Origin: Bacteroidota bacterium
Lineage (GTDB): Bacteria; Bacteroidota; Bacteroidia; Chitinophagales; LD1
Assembly (NCBI GenBank): GCA_018267385.1
Contig: JAFDYN010000023.1
Span: 37,286 to 101,285, forward strand
Length of the DNA: 64,000 bases
Direction: 5' to 3'
Shown here: positions 49,827 to 59,446 of the stretch, in pieces
Layout of the letters: each line of letters starts with the position of its first letter
Numbering within the stretch: the stretch's first letter is position 1
Program-made: the position numbers and the translations under genes
The notes under the pieces: generated by a model
The model's database searches: none
What the model saw: the letters and a program-made list of their open reading frames with translations, nothing else
What the model was told of the DNA's origin: nothing

Positions 49827-52133
49827 TCAGATCTTTACGTAGCGGACTTTGATGCGGATGTTGCTGTTGCGACCTTTATCGTCCGTGCAGGATAGTTTCA
49901 CATTGCCCTCTGAGGGTACTACAAATATCTTCTCACGCGCAGGCGCCTTTCTGTAGAACTTGTCATTCACATACCAGTACACATCCTTCACATCATTGGT
50001 CACCTGGCAGATGAGCTGGAGCGGCTCGGGATTATTCTTGTCTATGAAATACTCGATGCCATTGACCGGGTAGGAGATGCGCGGCGCATCGGCACGGAAG
50101 ACACGGTCGCAGTCAGGATTGTGCGGAGGTACATGCTCGTAGTCTACACGCTTATCCTCAAAGAAGCGCTGCATCTCCGGCGGTACGATGCGGTAGTATT
50201 TTTTCTTGTAGCCAGCCTCAGGCATACAGTAGCGGCAGTATGAGATCTGCTCCTTGGGGTCTACTGCTATCTCCTGATAGTTGTCGCAGACCTTATTGGG
50301 CGATATGCCGGGTATGAAGTAGTCCATCTGTGTATTGGTACACCTATCTCCCGGCAGCATACCCGTCTCCGTGCAGACCAGACGGATGCCGCATGACTTT
50401 GGCATCCGGTACCAGTCCTGTGTAGAGTTGTAGTCTATGCTGTTGAATATCTTGAAGAGGAGGGGAGTGGCTGTATTGGCGCCGCTCAGGTCAGATACAC
50501 CCTGACCGGAGAAATTTCCCAGCCAGACGGCTACGGTATAGTCATGATTGAAGCCGATGCTCCAGGCATCTTTGCGGCCGTAGCTGGTGCCGGTCTTCCA
50601 GGCTATACGCGGCGTATGCTCGCTGCTCTCCCAGCTAAAGGGTAGCTCCGGGCGTGCAGGATTGGAGAGGATCTCGTTGATCATAAAGTTAGCCGATGGC
50701 GAGAGCAATTGGAGGCGCTTGCTTACCGTGTCTCCTTTGATGTAGATGGGTTTGTAGTAAATGCCGCCACAGCCGAATGAGGAGTAGAGCGCAGCCATCT
50801 CCTCCAGTGTGACGCCGCAGCCACCGAGTATGATAGAGAGGCCGAGTTTATTCTGGTCTTTTTTGACCTGCTTGAAGTCGGTCTCGATCAGTTTGCCTAT
50901 CAGTCGTTCTTTACCCAGTTCGTTGAGGCATTTGACCGCCGGTATATTCAGAGAGTTGGCCAGTGCATACTCCATGGTCACATAGCCGTTAAATTTCTGG
51001 TCAAAGTTCTCCGGCGTATAACCGTTGATATTGATCGGTACGTCATACATCACCGTCTTGGGTGTGAGGAGTCCCTTGTCAATGCAGAGTCCGTAGAGCA
51101 GCGGCTTCAGCGTACTGCCGGGCTGGCGTATGGCGCGGATGCCGTCTACCTGGCCGCCGTCAGAGGTAGAGTGCCAGTCGGCAGAGCCCACATAGGCCAC
51201 CACCTCGTGAGAGCGATTGTCTATCACTATCACGGCGGCATTTTTGATGCCCTTGATCTGCTGGGTCTGAGAGTAGTCTGCCACCAGCTTTTCTACTTTC
51301 ATCTGCATATTGAGGTCCAGCGTGGTCTGCACATTGTCCTTGTATTCGCGCTTCATACGCAGGGATAGGTGTGGGGCATATCCCGGTGAGCTGTGGCGCG
51401 AGACGGTGAGCGGCTCGTCCAGCGCATCAGCTACATCTTTGTGAGGGAAGAGGCCATCGTCCTCAAAGCGCTTCAGCCACTTATTCCTTTCCAGCACGAT
51501 CACATCATTGTGGCCGCCCATGCGCAGGGAGGAAGGGCGATTTGGTACGATGCTCAGGGCTGTGACCTCGGCGAGGCTCAGCTTCTGTGGTGGCTTCTGA
51601 AAGAAGAGCACCGAGGCTGATTTGACACCCTCGATATTGCTGCCGTAGGGCACCAGATCGAAGTAGAGCTGTAGTATCTCCTCCTTGCTATATTTCCACT
51701 CGAGCTGAAAGGCGCGGAACATCTCGATCACCTTGCTGACATAGGTGCGGCGCCGCGGCTCCATCATGCGTGCCACCTGCATGGTGATGGTAGAGGCGCC
51801 GGAGGTACGCTTCAGGTGAAAGATATTCATGAATACCGCGCGTACGATAGCGATGGGATTGACACCCGGGTGGTGGTAGAAGAACTTGTCTTCTTTGTAG
51901 ATGAGTGTCTTTTTGAGCGTGGGAGACAGCTCGCGCAGCTCTGTCTTCATGCGCCATTTCTGGTCAGGCGTGAGGAAGGCGTGGAGCACGTTGCCTTTGC
52001 GGTCAGTGACTACAGTGGAGTAACGGATATCGTCATGCAGTGGGAAAATAGCATTGAGCAGGAGGAAAAGCAAGAACGCGCAGACGCCTGTGATAGCAGA
52101 GTACTTGGCAAAGATAAGAAGACGGCGGCGCAT
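49827..52133 (-). CDS. pbpC: penicillin-binding protein 1C
   Basis: A 768-residue bifunctional peptidoglycan synthase. An N-terminal membrane anchor (YSAITGVCAFLLFLLL) precedes the glycosyltransferase domain (LIYKEDKFFYHHPGVNPIAIVRA with catalytic Glu, GASTITMQVARMMEPR). The transpeptidase domain has SxxK in QPGSTLKPLLYG (Ser340), SLN in ALANSLNIPAVK, and KTG in AWKTGTSYGRKDAW. The C-terminal about 130 residues, with Cys clusters (SYCRYCMPE) and beta strands, are the BiPBP_C domain typical of PbpC. No alpha-2-macroglobulin gene is adjacent. Confidence 0.95.
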   Translation of the reverse strand: MRRRLLIFAKYSAITGVCAFLLFLLLNAIFPLHDDIRYSTVVTDRKGNVLHAFLTPDQKWRMKTELRELSPTLKKTLIYKEDKFFYHHPGVNPIAIVRAVFMNIFHLKRTSGASTITMQVARMMEPRRRTYVSKVIEMFRAFQLEWKYSKEEILQLYFDLVPYGSNIEGVKSASVLFFQKPPQKLSLAEVTALSIVPNRPSSLRMGGHNDVIVLERNKWLKRFEDDGLFPHKDVADALDEPLTVSRHSSPGYAPHLSLRMKREYKDNVQTTLDLNMQMKVEKLVADYSQTQQIKGIKNAAVIVIDNRSHEVVAYVGSADWHSTSDGGQVDGIRAIRQPGSTLKPLLYGLCIDKGLLTPKTVMYDVPININGYTPENFDQKFNGYVTMEYALANSLNIPAVKCLNELGKERLIGKLIETDFKQVKKDQNKLGLSIILGGCGVTLEEMAALYSSFGCGGIYYKPIYIKGDTVSKRLQLLSPSANFMINEILSNPARPELPFSWESSEHTPRIAWKTGTSYGRKDAWSIGFNHDYTVAVWLGNFSGQGVSDLSGANTATPLLFKIFNSIDYNSTQDWYRMPKSCGIRLVCTETGMLPGDRCTNTQMDYFIPGISPNKVCDNYQEIAVDPKEQISYCRYCMPEAGYKKKYYRIVPPEMQRFFEDKRVDYEHVPPHNPDCDRVFRADAPRISYPVNGIEYFIDKNNPEPLQLICQVTNDVKDVYWYVNDKFYRKAPAREKIFVVPSEGNVKLSCTDDKGRNSNIRIKVRYVKI

Positions 52134-52264
52134 GCAGGTAAGATAGGCAGATCAGGTATAAAACGAAAGCGGCCTTTTCTAAGTATGTGATCGGTGTAGA
52201 TTTCAGCACCGCTAAAGTGAAACGGGACTTCAAGAGTGGAGGAGATGAGAATATGTGCTGAGAA

Positions 52265-52837
52265 TTACTTTATCGTAGGATGTTCAACCGGTGTAATCTC
52301 TAGAAATAATGATTTGACGCCATCTCGACTGTACTCATTGGTGGATTTGGTCATGACAAAGTCTAACTTACGGTTTTCATCTCTATAAACTCCTGTATCG
52401 TTTGATTTCGAATCAAGCATAGCAAAATAGTCACTAGATAAAGTCGCTGAGAAGAAATTTTGTGCATTCTCATCAATTATTCCAATTAACCCTAGGATTT
52501 TCGTTCTAAGGTCTTCAGTATTGTCGCTTTCATAGTTGATAGTAATCAAATAGAGCTTTTTCGAGTGTTGATCATAGTCTACTTGTATAGATAATGGATG
52601 TTTGCTAATACTAGATATTTGTAGAGCGGTCAAGTCTTCATGTCCAAAGTAACGATTGAATACTTTGGGTGGGGAAAATTCAATTTGACTTTGATTGAGT
52701 TTATTCGTGATGTTTTCGCCATTCAGATAGTCCGGTATATATTCGGTTTTCTGCGAAGTGTTTTCTGATTTATTGCTTGAATCACAAGCATAGAGCATAA
52801 TAGCGAAAATGCATATGGCTATAAGACGATGATTCAT
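52265..52837 (-). CDS. A+T-rich lipoprotein of unknown function
   Basis: A 190-residue lipoprotein from ATG 52837: MNHRLIAICIFAIMLYACDSS with lipobox Cys18. The mature part is mixed alpha/beta with several Tyr/Phe strands (LSIQVDYDQHSKKLYLITINY, GVYRDENRKLDFVMTKSTNEY). Base composition is more A+T-rich than surrounding genes. No homologue recognised. Confidence 0.65.
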   Translation of the reverse strand: MNHRLIAICIFAIMLYACDSSNKSENTSQKTEYIPDYLNGENITNKLNQSQIEFSPPKVFNRYFGHEDLTALQISSISKHPLSIQVDYDQHSKKLYLITINYESDNTEDLRTKILGLIGIIDENAQNFFSATLSSDYFAMLDSKSNDTGVYRDENRKLDFVMTKSTNEYSRDGVKSLFLEITPVEHPTIK

Positions 52838-52865
52838 AGTCAATCGGTATTTACGGCAATTTAAA

Positions 52866-52895
52866 CAAAAAAGCCACCTGAAAGGTGGCTTTTCT
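52866..52895. terminator. bidirectional terminator
   Basis: AAAAGCCACCT/AGGTGGCTTTT hairpin with a 3-nt loop follows the tRNA-Met on the minus strand; T-runs on both sides. Confidence 0.85.
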
Positions 52896-52896
52896 A

Positions 52897-52973
<77 letters not shown>

Positions 52974-53007
52974 AGAGGGAGCGCAAATATATGCCTTTAC
53001 CCCGAAT

Positions 53008-54399
53008 TTACAAATGTATCACCTCACCAAACGCTGCAGCGGTAGCCTCCATCACTGCCTCACTCATGGTAGGGTGCGGGTGGATAGACTTGATGATCTC
53101 GTGACCCGTGGTCTCGAGGCGGCGGGCAGCCACTACCTCGGCTATCATCTCGGTCACATTGGCGCCGACCATGTGGGCACCGAGCCACTCACCGTATTTG
53201 GCGTCAAAGATCACCTTTACAAAGCCGTCCTTGGCGCCTGCTGCTGAGGCTTTGCCGGAGGCAGAGAACGGGAACTTGCCTACCTTGACCTCGTAGCCTT
53301 TGGCTTTGGCCTCGGCCTCGGTGTAGCCTACGGAGGCTACCTCAGGCCAGGTGTAGGTGCAGCACGGGATGTTATTGTAGTCTATTGCGTCGGTGTGGAC
53401 GCCTGCTATTTTCTCCACACAGGTGATGCCCTCTGCACTGGCCACGTGGGCGAGGGCAGGACCCTTCACCACATCGCCTATGGCGTAGTAGCCGGGTACG
53501 TTGGTAGCATAGAAGTCGTCTGTGACGATGATGCCTTTGTCTGTCTTGATGCCTACCTCCTCCAGGCCTATGCCTTCGAGATTGGTAGAGATACCTACTG
53601 CAGAGAGGACGGCGTCGCACTCTATCTTGCCGGTAGCGCCGGCTTTGTCTTTAGTAGAGACGATGCAGCCTTTGCCCTTGGTATCTACAGCCTCTACAGA
53701 GGTGCCTACCATAAACTCGATGCCTTTCTTCTTCATGATCTTCAGCATCTCCTTTGATACGTCTTCATCTTCGCGCGGGAGGATGCGGTCCAGAAACTCT
53801 ACGACAGTCACCTTAGTGCCCAGCGTAGCATAGAAGTAAGCGAACTCCATACCAATAGCGCCGGAGCCCATCACTACGAGAGAGGCCGGCTGAGAGGGGA
53901 GGTTCATCGCCTCGCGGTAGCCGAATATCTTCTTGCCGTCCTGCTTTACGTTTGATAGCTCGCGGCTGCGGCCACCGGTAGCGATGATGATGTGCTTGGC
54001 GCTGTGCTCGGCCTTCTTGCCGGAGGCATCAGTGACTTCAATCTTGCCGCCTTTTTTCAGTACACCATTGCCCATGATGGCCTCTATCTTATTCTTCTTG
54101 AAGAGGAACTGGATGCCCTTGCTCATGCCCTCTGCTACGCCGCGGCTCCGCTTGATGATAGCCGGGAAGTCAGACTTGGCATTGCCCACAGTGATACCGT
54201 AGTCTGCCGCGTGAGATATATAGTCAAATACCTGTGCGCTCTTGAGCAGGGCCTTGGTAGGGATGCAGCCCCAGTTGAGGCAGATGCCGCCGAGGTTTTC
54301 GCGCTCTACCACGCCCACTTTCATACCGAGCTGCGCCGCACGTATCGCTGCCACATAGCCACCCGGTCCGCTACCTAAAACTAAAAGGTCATATTGCAT
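53008..54399 (-). CDS. lpdA: dihydrolipoyl dehydrogenase
   Basis: A 463-residue flavoprotein. FAD-binding GSGPGGYVAAIRAAQLG, redox-active Cys40 and Cys45 in GGICLNWGCIPTKALL, NAD-binding VVMGSGAIGMEFAYFYATLG, and the C-terminal catalytic IHPHPTMSEAVMEA with His and Glu. It is the E3 subunit of 2-oxoacid dehydrogenase complexes. The gene stands alone, E1/E2 genes are not in the window. It lies 34 bp downstream of nothing on its strand and just upstream of tRNA-Met. Confidence 0.95.
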   Translation of the reverse strand: MQYDLLVLGSGPGGYVAAIRAAQLGMKVGVVERENLGGICLNWGCIPTKALLKSAQVFDYISHAADYGITVGNAKSDFPAIIKRSRGVAEGMSKGIQFLFKKNKIEAIMGNGVLKKGGKIEVTDASGKKAEHSAKHIIIATGGRSRELSNVKQDGKKIFGYREAMNLPSQPASLVVMGSGAIGMEFAYFYATLGTKVTVVEFLDRILPREDEDVSKEMLKIMKKKGIEFMVGTSVEAVDTKGKGCIVSTKDKAGATGKIECDAVLSAVGISTNLEGIGLEEVGIKTDKGIIVTDDFYATNVPGYYAIGDVVKGPALAHVASAEGITCVEKIAGVHTDAIDYNNIPCCTYTWPEVASVGYTEAEAKAKGYEVKVGKFPFSASGKASAAGAKDGFVKVIFDAKYGEWLGAHMVGANVTEMIAEVVAARRLETTGHEIIKSIHPHPTMSEAVMEATAAAFGEVIHL

Positions 54400-54554
54400 A
54401 TTGTCGATTTTTGTGGGGCAAGATAGATCAGAATTTTCAGAATGCTATGAATAATTCAGAATGAATACAGTGTAAACAGAAATGCAATTTTGAGATAAAT
54501 TCCGCCAAGAAATAGCTGTACACATTTAGACATCAATGGCGTGCCAGATACAAA

Positions 54555-55376
54555 CTATGAGGATTGCTTTTGAGCGACCCTGTCCCAATCTATAAGTACT
54601 AGTACGAAGACCAGCAGTGGGAGGGAGCTGATGTGCATCACGAGATAGTTTATGATGACGAAGAAGATGAATAGGTACAGATAGATGCGGTCGAGCCTTT
54701 GGGTAATGAAGCCTCCGAGAAAGCTGAGCTGGATAAGCATCATGCTGATCAGCAATGACTGTGAGAGGCCTGCGTGTGAGATGAGGTAAGTATAAAGCGG
54801 AGCGAAGAGGCCGTCAGGGTAATCGTAGAGGTACTGAGCGTGCTGCGCTTTGAGAATAGCTGCCATCTGATGCGGGTCAAAGATCGCCCCGCGGGTCAGC
54901 TTCCACAGGCCGGCAGAGGCAAACATGAAGAAGAAATAATATCGCGCGGCCTCCCATAGAAAAGTGAAGCGCTCCCCCTGCCCAAACCAGAATGGCACAC
55001 TGAGCACCAGCATGCCTACGAGGGTATGGTAGTGGTGCATGGAGTATGTAGACAGCGTGATATGCCAGATGAAGAGCAGTACAGAAAATACAATGGCATA
55101 CGTACGCCGTGGTGATAAGGCTGCTGCGGCCAAGGCAGAGAAGAACAGCACAAGATCGAGCACCGGCGCCCATAGGATAGAATGCGTGACCGCACCGGGC
55201 ACACCCAGCCAGTGCATGAGCCAGTATGTATTGTCTATGCCCGGGTCTATCAGTACCGGGCGGGATAGCTGCGACAGCAGCACGCTGGAGACAAAGCCCA
55301 ATATCAGCACGGCTGCGCTGCCCAGGTAGAAGTACCGGGCGCGGAGGTCTATCTGTGCCTGTGTGGTACTAGTCAT
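54555..55376 (-). CDS. HTTM-like integral membrane protein
   Basis: A 273-residue membrane protein with about seven helices. Histidine-rich motifs in and between helices (LLFIWHITLSTYSMHHYHTLVGML) and the AARYYFFFMFASAGLWKLTRG segment suggest similarity to HTTM/vitamin-K-dependent gamma-carboxylase-like domains. It overlaps the preceding gene by 8 nt. Enzymatic activity is uncertain. Confidence 0.65.
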   Translation of the reverse strand: MTSTTQAQIDLRARYFYLGSAAVLILGFVSSVLLSQLSRPVLIDPGIDNTYWLMHWLGVPGAVTHSILWAPVLDLVLFFSALAAAALSPRRTYAIVFSVLLFIWHITLSTYSMHHYHTLVGMLVLSVPFWFGQGERFTFLWEAARYYFFFMFASAGLWKLTRGAIFDPHQMAAILKAQHAQYLYDYPDGLFAPLYTYLISHAGLSQSLLISMMLIQLSFLGGFITQRLDRIYLYLFIFFVIINYLVMHISSLPLLVFVLVLIDWDRVAQKQSS

Positions 55377-55920
55377 TGCGCAGGGTAAATAAAGTGTGGG
55401 TACTGTCTGTATGCAGTGTGCCGTCCGGCCCGTAGCTCACCGTAGCGCGGGATACCGAGAGCGTCGGATCTTCTATCATGCGCATGTCTGCTATGTAGGA
55501 GAAGAGCCACTTCTGATAGGGGGTATCCATACCTGGTTTATTCAGCAGGGCAATACGGAGGTGCGCTGCTGTGCTGCCGCTAAAGCGATGTGAGATGACG
55601 CGGTCCAGGGAGTCATGCCACTGTAGCTGCTGCAGCCCGTCATAGGCGGCGATGGTATTGTACACTATCTCGCGCTGCTGCTCAAAGAAGCTGCCTGACA
55701 GTACGGGATGGTGCCCCACCTCTATGCGATAGACAGGGTAGGAGGGCTGCTCGTGGTGAGGCGCTGAGTACATGCCATAGTGCCAGAAGGGTGTATTCTC
55801 CACGCCCTTATACGTGAAGAAAAGCTGGCCGAGGACGAAGAGCGCAAAGAATGACGCGAGGACTTTGTCCCGCTGCCAGACCCGGTATACAAATGTGCGC
55901 TGCCACATGGCCGCAAACAT
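55369..55920 (-). CDS. hypothetical partner of the HTTM-like protein
   Basis: A 183-residue protein with one N-terminal transmembrane segment (VLASFFALFVLGQLFFTY) and a globular domain (HYGMYSAPHHEQPSYPVYRIEV, FEQQREIVYNTIAAYDG). It is translated first in a two-gene operon with the HTTM-like membrane protein, overlapping by 8 nt. Function unknown. Confidence 0.65.
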   Translation of the reverse strand: MFAAMWQRTFVYRVWQRDKVLASFFALFVLGQLFFTYKGVENTPFWHYGMYSAPHHEQPSYPVYRIEVGHHPVLSGSFFEQQREIVYNTIAAYDGLQQLQWHDSLDRVISHRFSGSTAAHLRIALLNKPGMDTPYQKWLFSYIADMRMIEDPTLSVSRATVSYGPDGTLHTDSTHTLFTLRND

Positions 55921-56010
55921 AAGCCAGAAATCTGTAACCTATAGCAGCCGGATGCATGGATGTTTGGTTTTATCCCTGAGTATTGTCACCTTTATACAAA
56001 ACCAACACAG

Positions 56011-56505
56011 ATGGATGACACATACAATACACCAACGCAGCCTGCCCGCAGGAGCACTTTTCTGACAGTGATCTGCATACTTAGCTTTCTGGGTGGCGGA
56101 TGGGGCATACTCGGAGCCGCCTATGGATACGTGACCGCAGAAAATAAAGCTGCCGAAAACCATCAGGCACTGGAAAAGATGGAAGACCAGATGGGAGACA
56201 AAGAGCCTTCCGGATTTATGAAGTTTGCCATGAGTGGGCTGAGCATGTCTGCCGATGATATCCGCCGCGGCGATATAGTATCTATCATATCCTCCATTTT
56301 TACCCTGGCGGGTGCAGTGCTGATGTTTACACTGCGCAAAAACGGCTTTTACATCTATATAGCCGGCATCGTGATCAGTATCATTGGCCCTTTGCTTCTG
56401 TTTGGCTCAGGGGGCCTGGGCCTGATCGGAGCGATAGCAGGCGCTATTATCGGCGGTGCCTTTGTCGCCATGTACGGTGCCAATATCAAGTACATGACGC
56501 GCTGA
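56011..56505 (+). CDS. small polytopic membrane protein
   Basis: A 164-residue protein from ATG 56011 (MDDTYNTPTQPARRSTFLTV); the longer frame start lacks support. Four hydrophobic segments, the first FLTVICILSFLGGGWGILGAAYGY and the last Gly-rich (LLLFGSGGLGLIGAIAGAIIGGAFVAMY), separated by a charged loop. It resembles DUF4064-like proteins. Unknown role; convergent with the tandem T9SS genes. Confidence 0.7.
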   Translation: MDDTYNTPTQPARRSTFLTVICILSFLGGGWGILGAAYGYVTAENKAAENHQALEKMEDQMGDKEPSGFMKFAMSGLSMSADDIRRGDIVSIISSIFTLAGAVLMFTLRKNGFYIYIAGIVISIIGPLLLFGSGGLGLIGAIAGAIIGGAFVAMYGANIKYMTR

Positions 56506-57291
56506 TCATTCTTTGATCAGGCGTCCTGACCGGCACCATCCTTTCATATCACATACCTGCCACTGATACACGCCCGGCGGCAAACCTCCGATGAGGTGGA
56601 CTGACTCAGCCTGCGACAGAGACTGCTCATATACGCTGCGGCCCAGTGCATCGTAGATACAGAAGCGCGCCACGCCGGATATATCAGGATAGGTCAGGCG
56701 CACCTGCACCGTGGCCGGTGAGGGATAGAGACTGATACGAGCGCCGGGTATATCCGCCACACCTGTATAGTAGTAGGGTGTCTGTCCCCGGCGATTGGCT
56801 TTGACATACGAGTTGAGCGAAGTATCGGTCTGGCGGCCGTCATCACGGCCATAGGCCCCTACCACGCGTCCCAGTCCTGATATATATACATAGTCAAAGT
56901 AGTCTCCACCATTGGTCCAGAATATGTCGTTTCGCAGACCGCCACAGGCTGTGTCTGAGCGCAGGCGGCAGGAGCAGGGGCAATACTGTGACGGTGTGTC
57001 CGTGAGGCTGATCTTAGCGTCGAGATCGGTATATAGGATCGTATCAGCTACGCCATCCCGCTCTCGCGAGTAGTAAAGCGTATCCATAGTGGGAGAGTAC
57101 CAGCGGCCTGTGATGACGATGGTGAAAAGTGAGGACGTAGGATGGCTGTATAGTACGCCATAGCTCAGGATGTGATATTGAAAAGTGTCGCCGGGGTCAA
57201 AATCATATATCTGGCGAATGGTAAGGGTATCCAGTGCTTTGGCGTTGAACATGGAGCATATGAGAAAAAGGGAGAGGAGCAGTTTTTTCAT
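56506..57291 (-). CDS. T9SS-exported protein, third gene of a tandem triplet
   Basis: A 261-residue protein from ATG 57291 (MKKLLLSLFLICSMFNAKA). The mature N-terminus DTLTIRQIYDFDPGDTFQYH is nearly the same as in the next two genes upstream. The central part differs. A T9SS sorting domain closes it (ISLYPSPATVQVRLTY, CIYDALGRSVYEQSL, LPPGVYQWQVCDMKGWCRSGRLIKE). Its ATG overlaps the stop of the upstream gene (ATGA). Confidence 0.83.
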   Translation of the reverse strand: MKKLLLSLFLICSMFNAKALDTLTIRQIYDFDPGDTFQYHILSYGVLYSHPTSSLFTIVITGRWYSPTMDTLYYSRERDGVADTILYTDLDAKISLTDTPSQYCPCSCRLRSDTACGGLRNDIFWTNGGDYFDYVYISGLGRVVGAYGRDDGRQTDTSLNSYVKANRRGQTPYYYTGVADIPGARISLYPSPATVQVRLTYPDISGVARFCIYDALGRSVYEQSLSQAESVHLIGGLPPGVYQWQVCDMKGWCRSGRLIKE

Positions 57292-58127
57292 TGTTTGATG
57301 AGCTTGCCGGACCGGATGGTGCCTGTCGGGGATTCTATGCGCCAAAGATAAATGCCAGGCGATAAATGGGAGATATTGTGATCGGACTCGGCGGAATTGA
57401 TATCTGCGGCATAAACCTGATTGCTTAAAACATCAGTCAGGATGAGCCGAGTGCTGTTTGGGTAAAGATGGGTAAAGGAAAGGTGAACAATTGCATTAAC
57501 AGGGTTGGGGGATAATGCGATCTTTCTATCGTCGATCTCATCTTTGATACCTGTAAGCTGATCGTAGTACGGTTCTCCTATTCTCATATTCCCATTGCTG
57601 TAAAATATCAGTGTGCTATCATATTTTTCTACGAAGAACTCAGCATCTAGCTCTGTTTCATATTTAAGCAGACCTAATGCTTCCTTGTAGATGGTATGAA
57701 TAAACACACCTGACTGTCCATAAAAGATAGTATCCGATAATTGATTGAGACTATCTCGTCCTGCTTTTAACAATCCCGTAAAGGGCGAGGCACCTGTAGT
57801 GTAATAAATAATACTGCTGTCCAAATGAGAATAGTTCAAAGTGTTTGGGGACCCTAAGGACGGGTAGGTGTTTTGTAAAATGTATTGAATTGAAGTTGAA
57901 TCTGTATTGAAAGTTCGCCCAATGATAATATACCTGAAAAAAGCGGTGCCCGTATCCTGATATGTGGTGCCTCCACCAGACGTATGATGCCAATAATCAT
58001 GGTGTATTTTATAATCAAAAGTATCTCCCACGTCAAAATTAAATACCTGCCGCACGGTGAGTGTGTCAGAGGCCTTACCTAGCAGCATAGCTAGTAGGAA
58101 AATGAGTAGGGGTAACGTTTTCTTCAT
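57288..58127 (-). CDS. T9SS-exported protein, second gene of a tandem triplet
   Basis: A 279-residue protein, signal MKKTLPLLIFLLAMLLGKA, then DTLTVRQVFNFDVGDTFDYKIHHDY. A central variable beta region is followed by a sorting domain (IALSPNPVNAIVHLSF, LSPGIYLWRIESPTGTIRSGKLIKQ). Overlaps both neighbours by 4 nt. Confidence 0.83.
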   Translation of the reverse strand: MKKTLPLLIFLLAMLLGKASDTLTVRQVFNFDVGDTFDYKIHHDYWHHTSGGGTTYQDTGTAFFRYIIIGRTFNTDSTSIQYILQNTYPSLGSPNTLNYSHLDSSIIYYTTGASPFTGLLKAGRDSLNQLSDTIFYGQSGVFIHTIYKEALGLLKYETELDAEFFVEKYDSTLIFYSNGNMRIGEPYYDQLTGIKDEIDDRKIALSPNPVNAIVHLSFTHLYPNSTRLILTDVLSNQVYAADINSAESDHNISHLSPGIYLWRIESPTGTIRSGKLIKQ

Positions 58128-58975
58128 TGCTTGACGATTTTGCCTGTTTGGATGGTGCCGTGGTCGGATTCGAGGCGCCAGAGGTAGAGGCCCGAGGAGA
58201 GTGTGGAGATATCGATCGGATTTTGATCTGATAATATATCGGAGCGGTACACGGTCCTTGCAAAGAGATCGGTAATGACCAGGTAAGAACCGGTAGCCCC
58301 GGAGGAGGGTAGGGTGACATATACTTTATCCGCGGCGGGATTGGGATACAGACCGTGATAAGTAGCCGTGCCCTGGTCAGATAAACCTAATGGAGCATCG
58401 TATCGGACAGAGTCATTGCCAAAATGGATCAACCTGGTCCGGTTGCCATTACCACCGCAGGGGTCGCCTCCTCCTACCGCATCCAGATCGGTCACCCCTA
58501 ATCGATTGGTCAAGAGAACCAAATCGCTACTCTCAAAACAACCAATAACCATCCTGTCTGATACATTACTGAAGTAGGTCGTTGTATCATATTGTGCTGC
58601 TCCGCATCCAGCGCTATTACCGGGCGGATTAATGGGCCTGGTTAGGTTGATAGCAAAACTGTCGAGATCTGTAATGGTGTCAAATGCTGAAGATCTTATA
58701 AATATGTTTCCAGAAAATGGTATAGTGCTAGAAGGAAATGATACTGCATATTGATAATAGATTGTATCCTGATTTGTGCTATATGTTTTTTGAGTCACCA
58801 CTCGTCTCATGGCAGAGCCGCTATAAAGTCCTACGCATTCGTTGTAAACGGTTTGCTCATAATCAAAGGTATCTCCTACCTCAAAGTTAAAGACCTGCCT
58901 GATGGTAAGTGTGTCGCTTGCTTTGATAACAGAAAGAGAGAGTAGGGAAAAGACAAGGAGTAACGTTTTCTTCAT
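58124..58975 (-). CDS. T9SS-exported protein, first gene of a tandem triplet
   Basis: A 283-residue protein with signal MKKTLLLVFSLLSLSVIKA and mature start DTLTIRQVFNFEVGDTFDYEQTVY. A 6-Cys-containing middle region (CVGLYSGSAMRRV, CGAAQYDTTTY) and a sorting domain (GLYPNPAADKVYVTLPS, LSSGLYLWRLESDHGTIQTGKIVKQ). It is the leading gene of the operon. Confidence 0.83.
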   Translation of the reverse strand: MKKTLLLVFSLLSLSVIKASDTLTIRQVFNFEVGDTFDYEQTVYNECVGLYSGSAMRRVVTQKTYSTNQDTIYYQYAVSFPSSTIPFSGNIFIRSSAFDTITDLDSFAINLTRPINPPGNSAGCGAAQYDTTTYFSNVSDRMVIGCFESSDLVLLTNRLGVTDLDAVGGGDPCGGNGNRTRLIHFGNDSVRYDAPLGLSDQGTATYHGLYPNPAADKVYVTLPSSGATGSYLVITDLFARTVYRSDILSDQNPIDISTLSSGLYLWRLESDHGTIQTGKIVKQ

Positions 58976-59072
58976 TGGTGTCGCGTTTTACTGGGAAAAG
59001 GTACGAAGTCTTATAGAGAAAAGGAAATAATATGTCTTTCCGGTGGTATTGTGACAGTACTGTGACAAAATA

Positions 59073-59100
59073 GAAAAAGCCGGTATAAAACCGGCTTTCT
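59073..59100 (-). terminator. terminator after tRNA-Gly
   Basis: GAAAGCCGG/CCGGCTTT stem with A+T loop, on the minus strand followed by TTTTTCTA. Confidence 0.75.
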
Positions 59101-59107
59101 AACTGCG

Positions 59108-59180
59108 AGCGGGAGACGAGGCTCGAACCCGCGACCTCCACCTTGGCAAGGTGGCGCTCTACCAACTGAGCTACTCCCGC
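59108..59180 (-). tRNA. tRNA-Gly (anticodon GCC)
   Basis: 73 nt on the minus strand without encoded CCA. Acceptor GCGGGAG/CTCCCGC, D-arm TAGCTCAGTTGGTAGAGC, anticodon loop TTGCCAA with anticodon GCC, and T-arm GCGGGTTCGAGCC. Confidence 0.93.
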
Positions 59181-59446
59181 GTTTCCGTCTGTGATGTGTT
59201 TCTCAAAACGGGATTGCAAATATAAATCCTCCTCCGAGATTTCAAAATACTTTTTTGATCTGATGGCAATATTTTTTTGAAAATGAACAACAAACCGGGC
59301 GGAAAAGACGTATGAAAGAATGTTCAGATGGCCCGTCAAAGTGTATAATTCGTTGATTCTTCTCCCCTACTTACATCTTTTTGTCGTTATATTCCATCTT
59401 GCTTTTGTGTGAATGATTAAGTAACCCTGATTATCTTCTTTTATTG

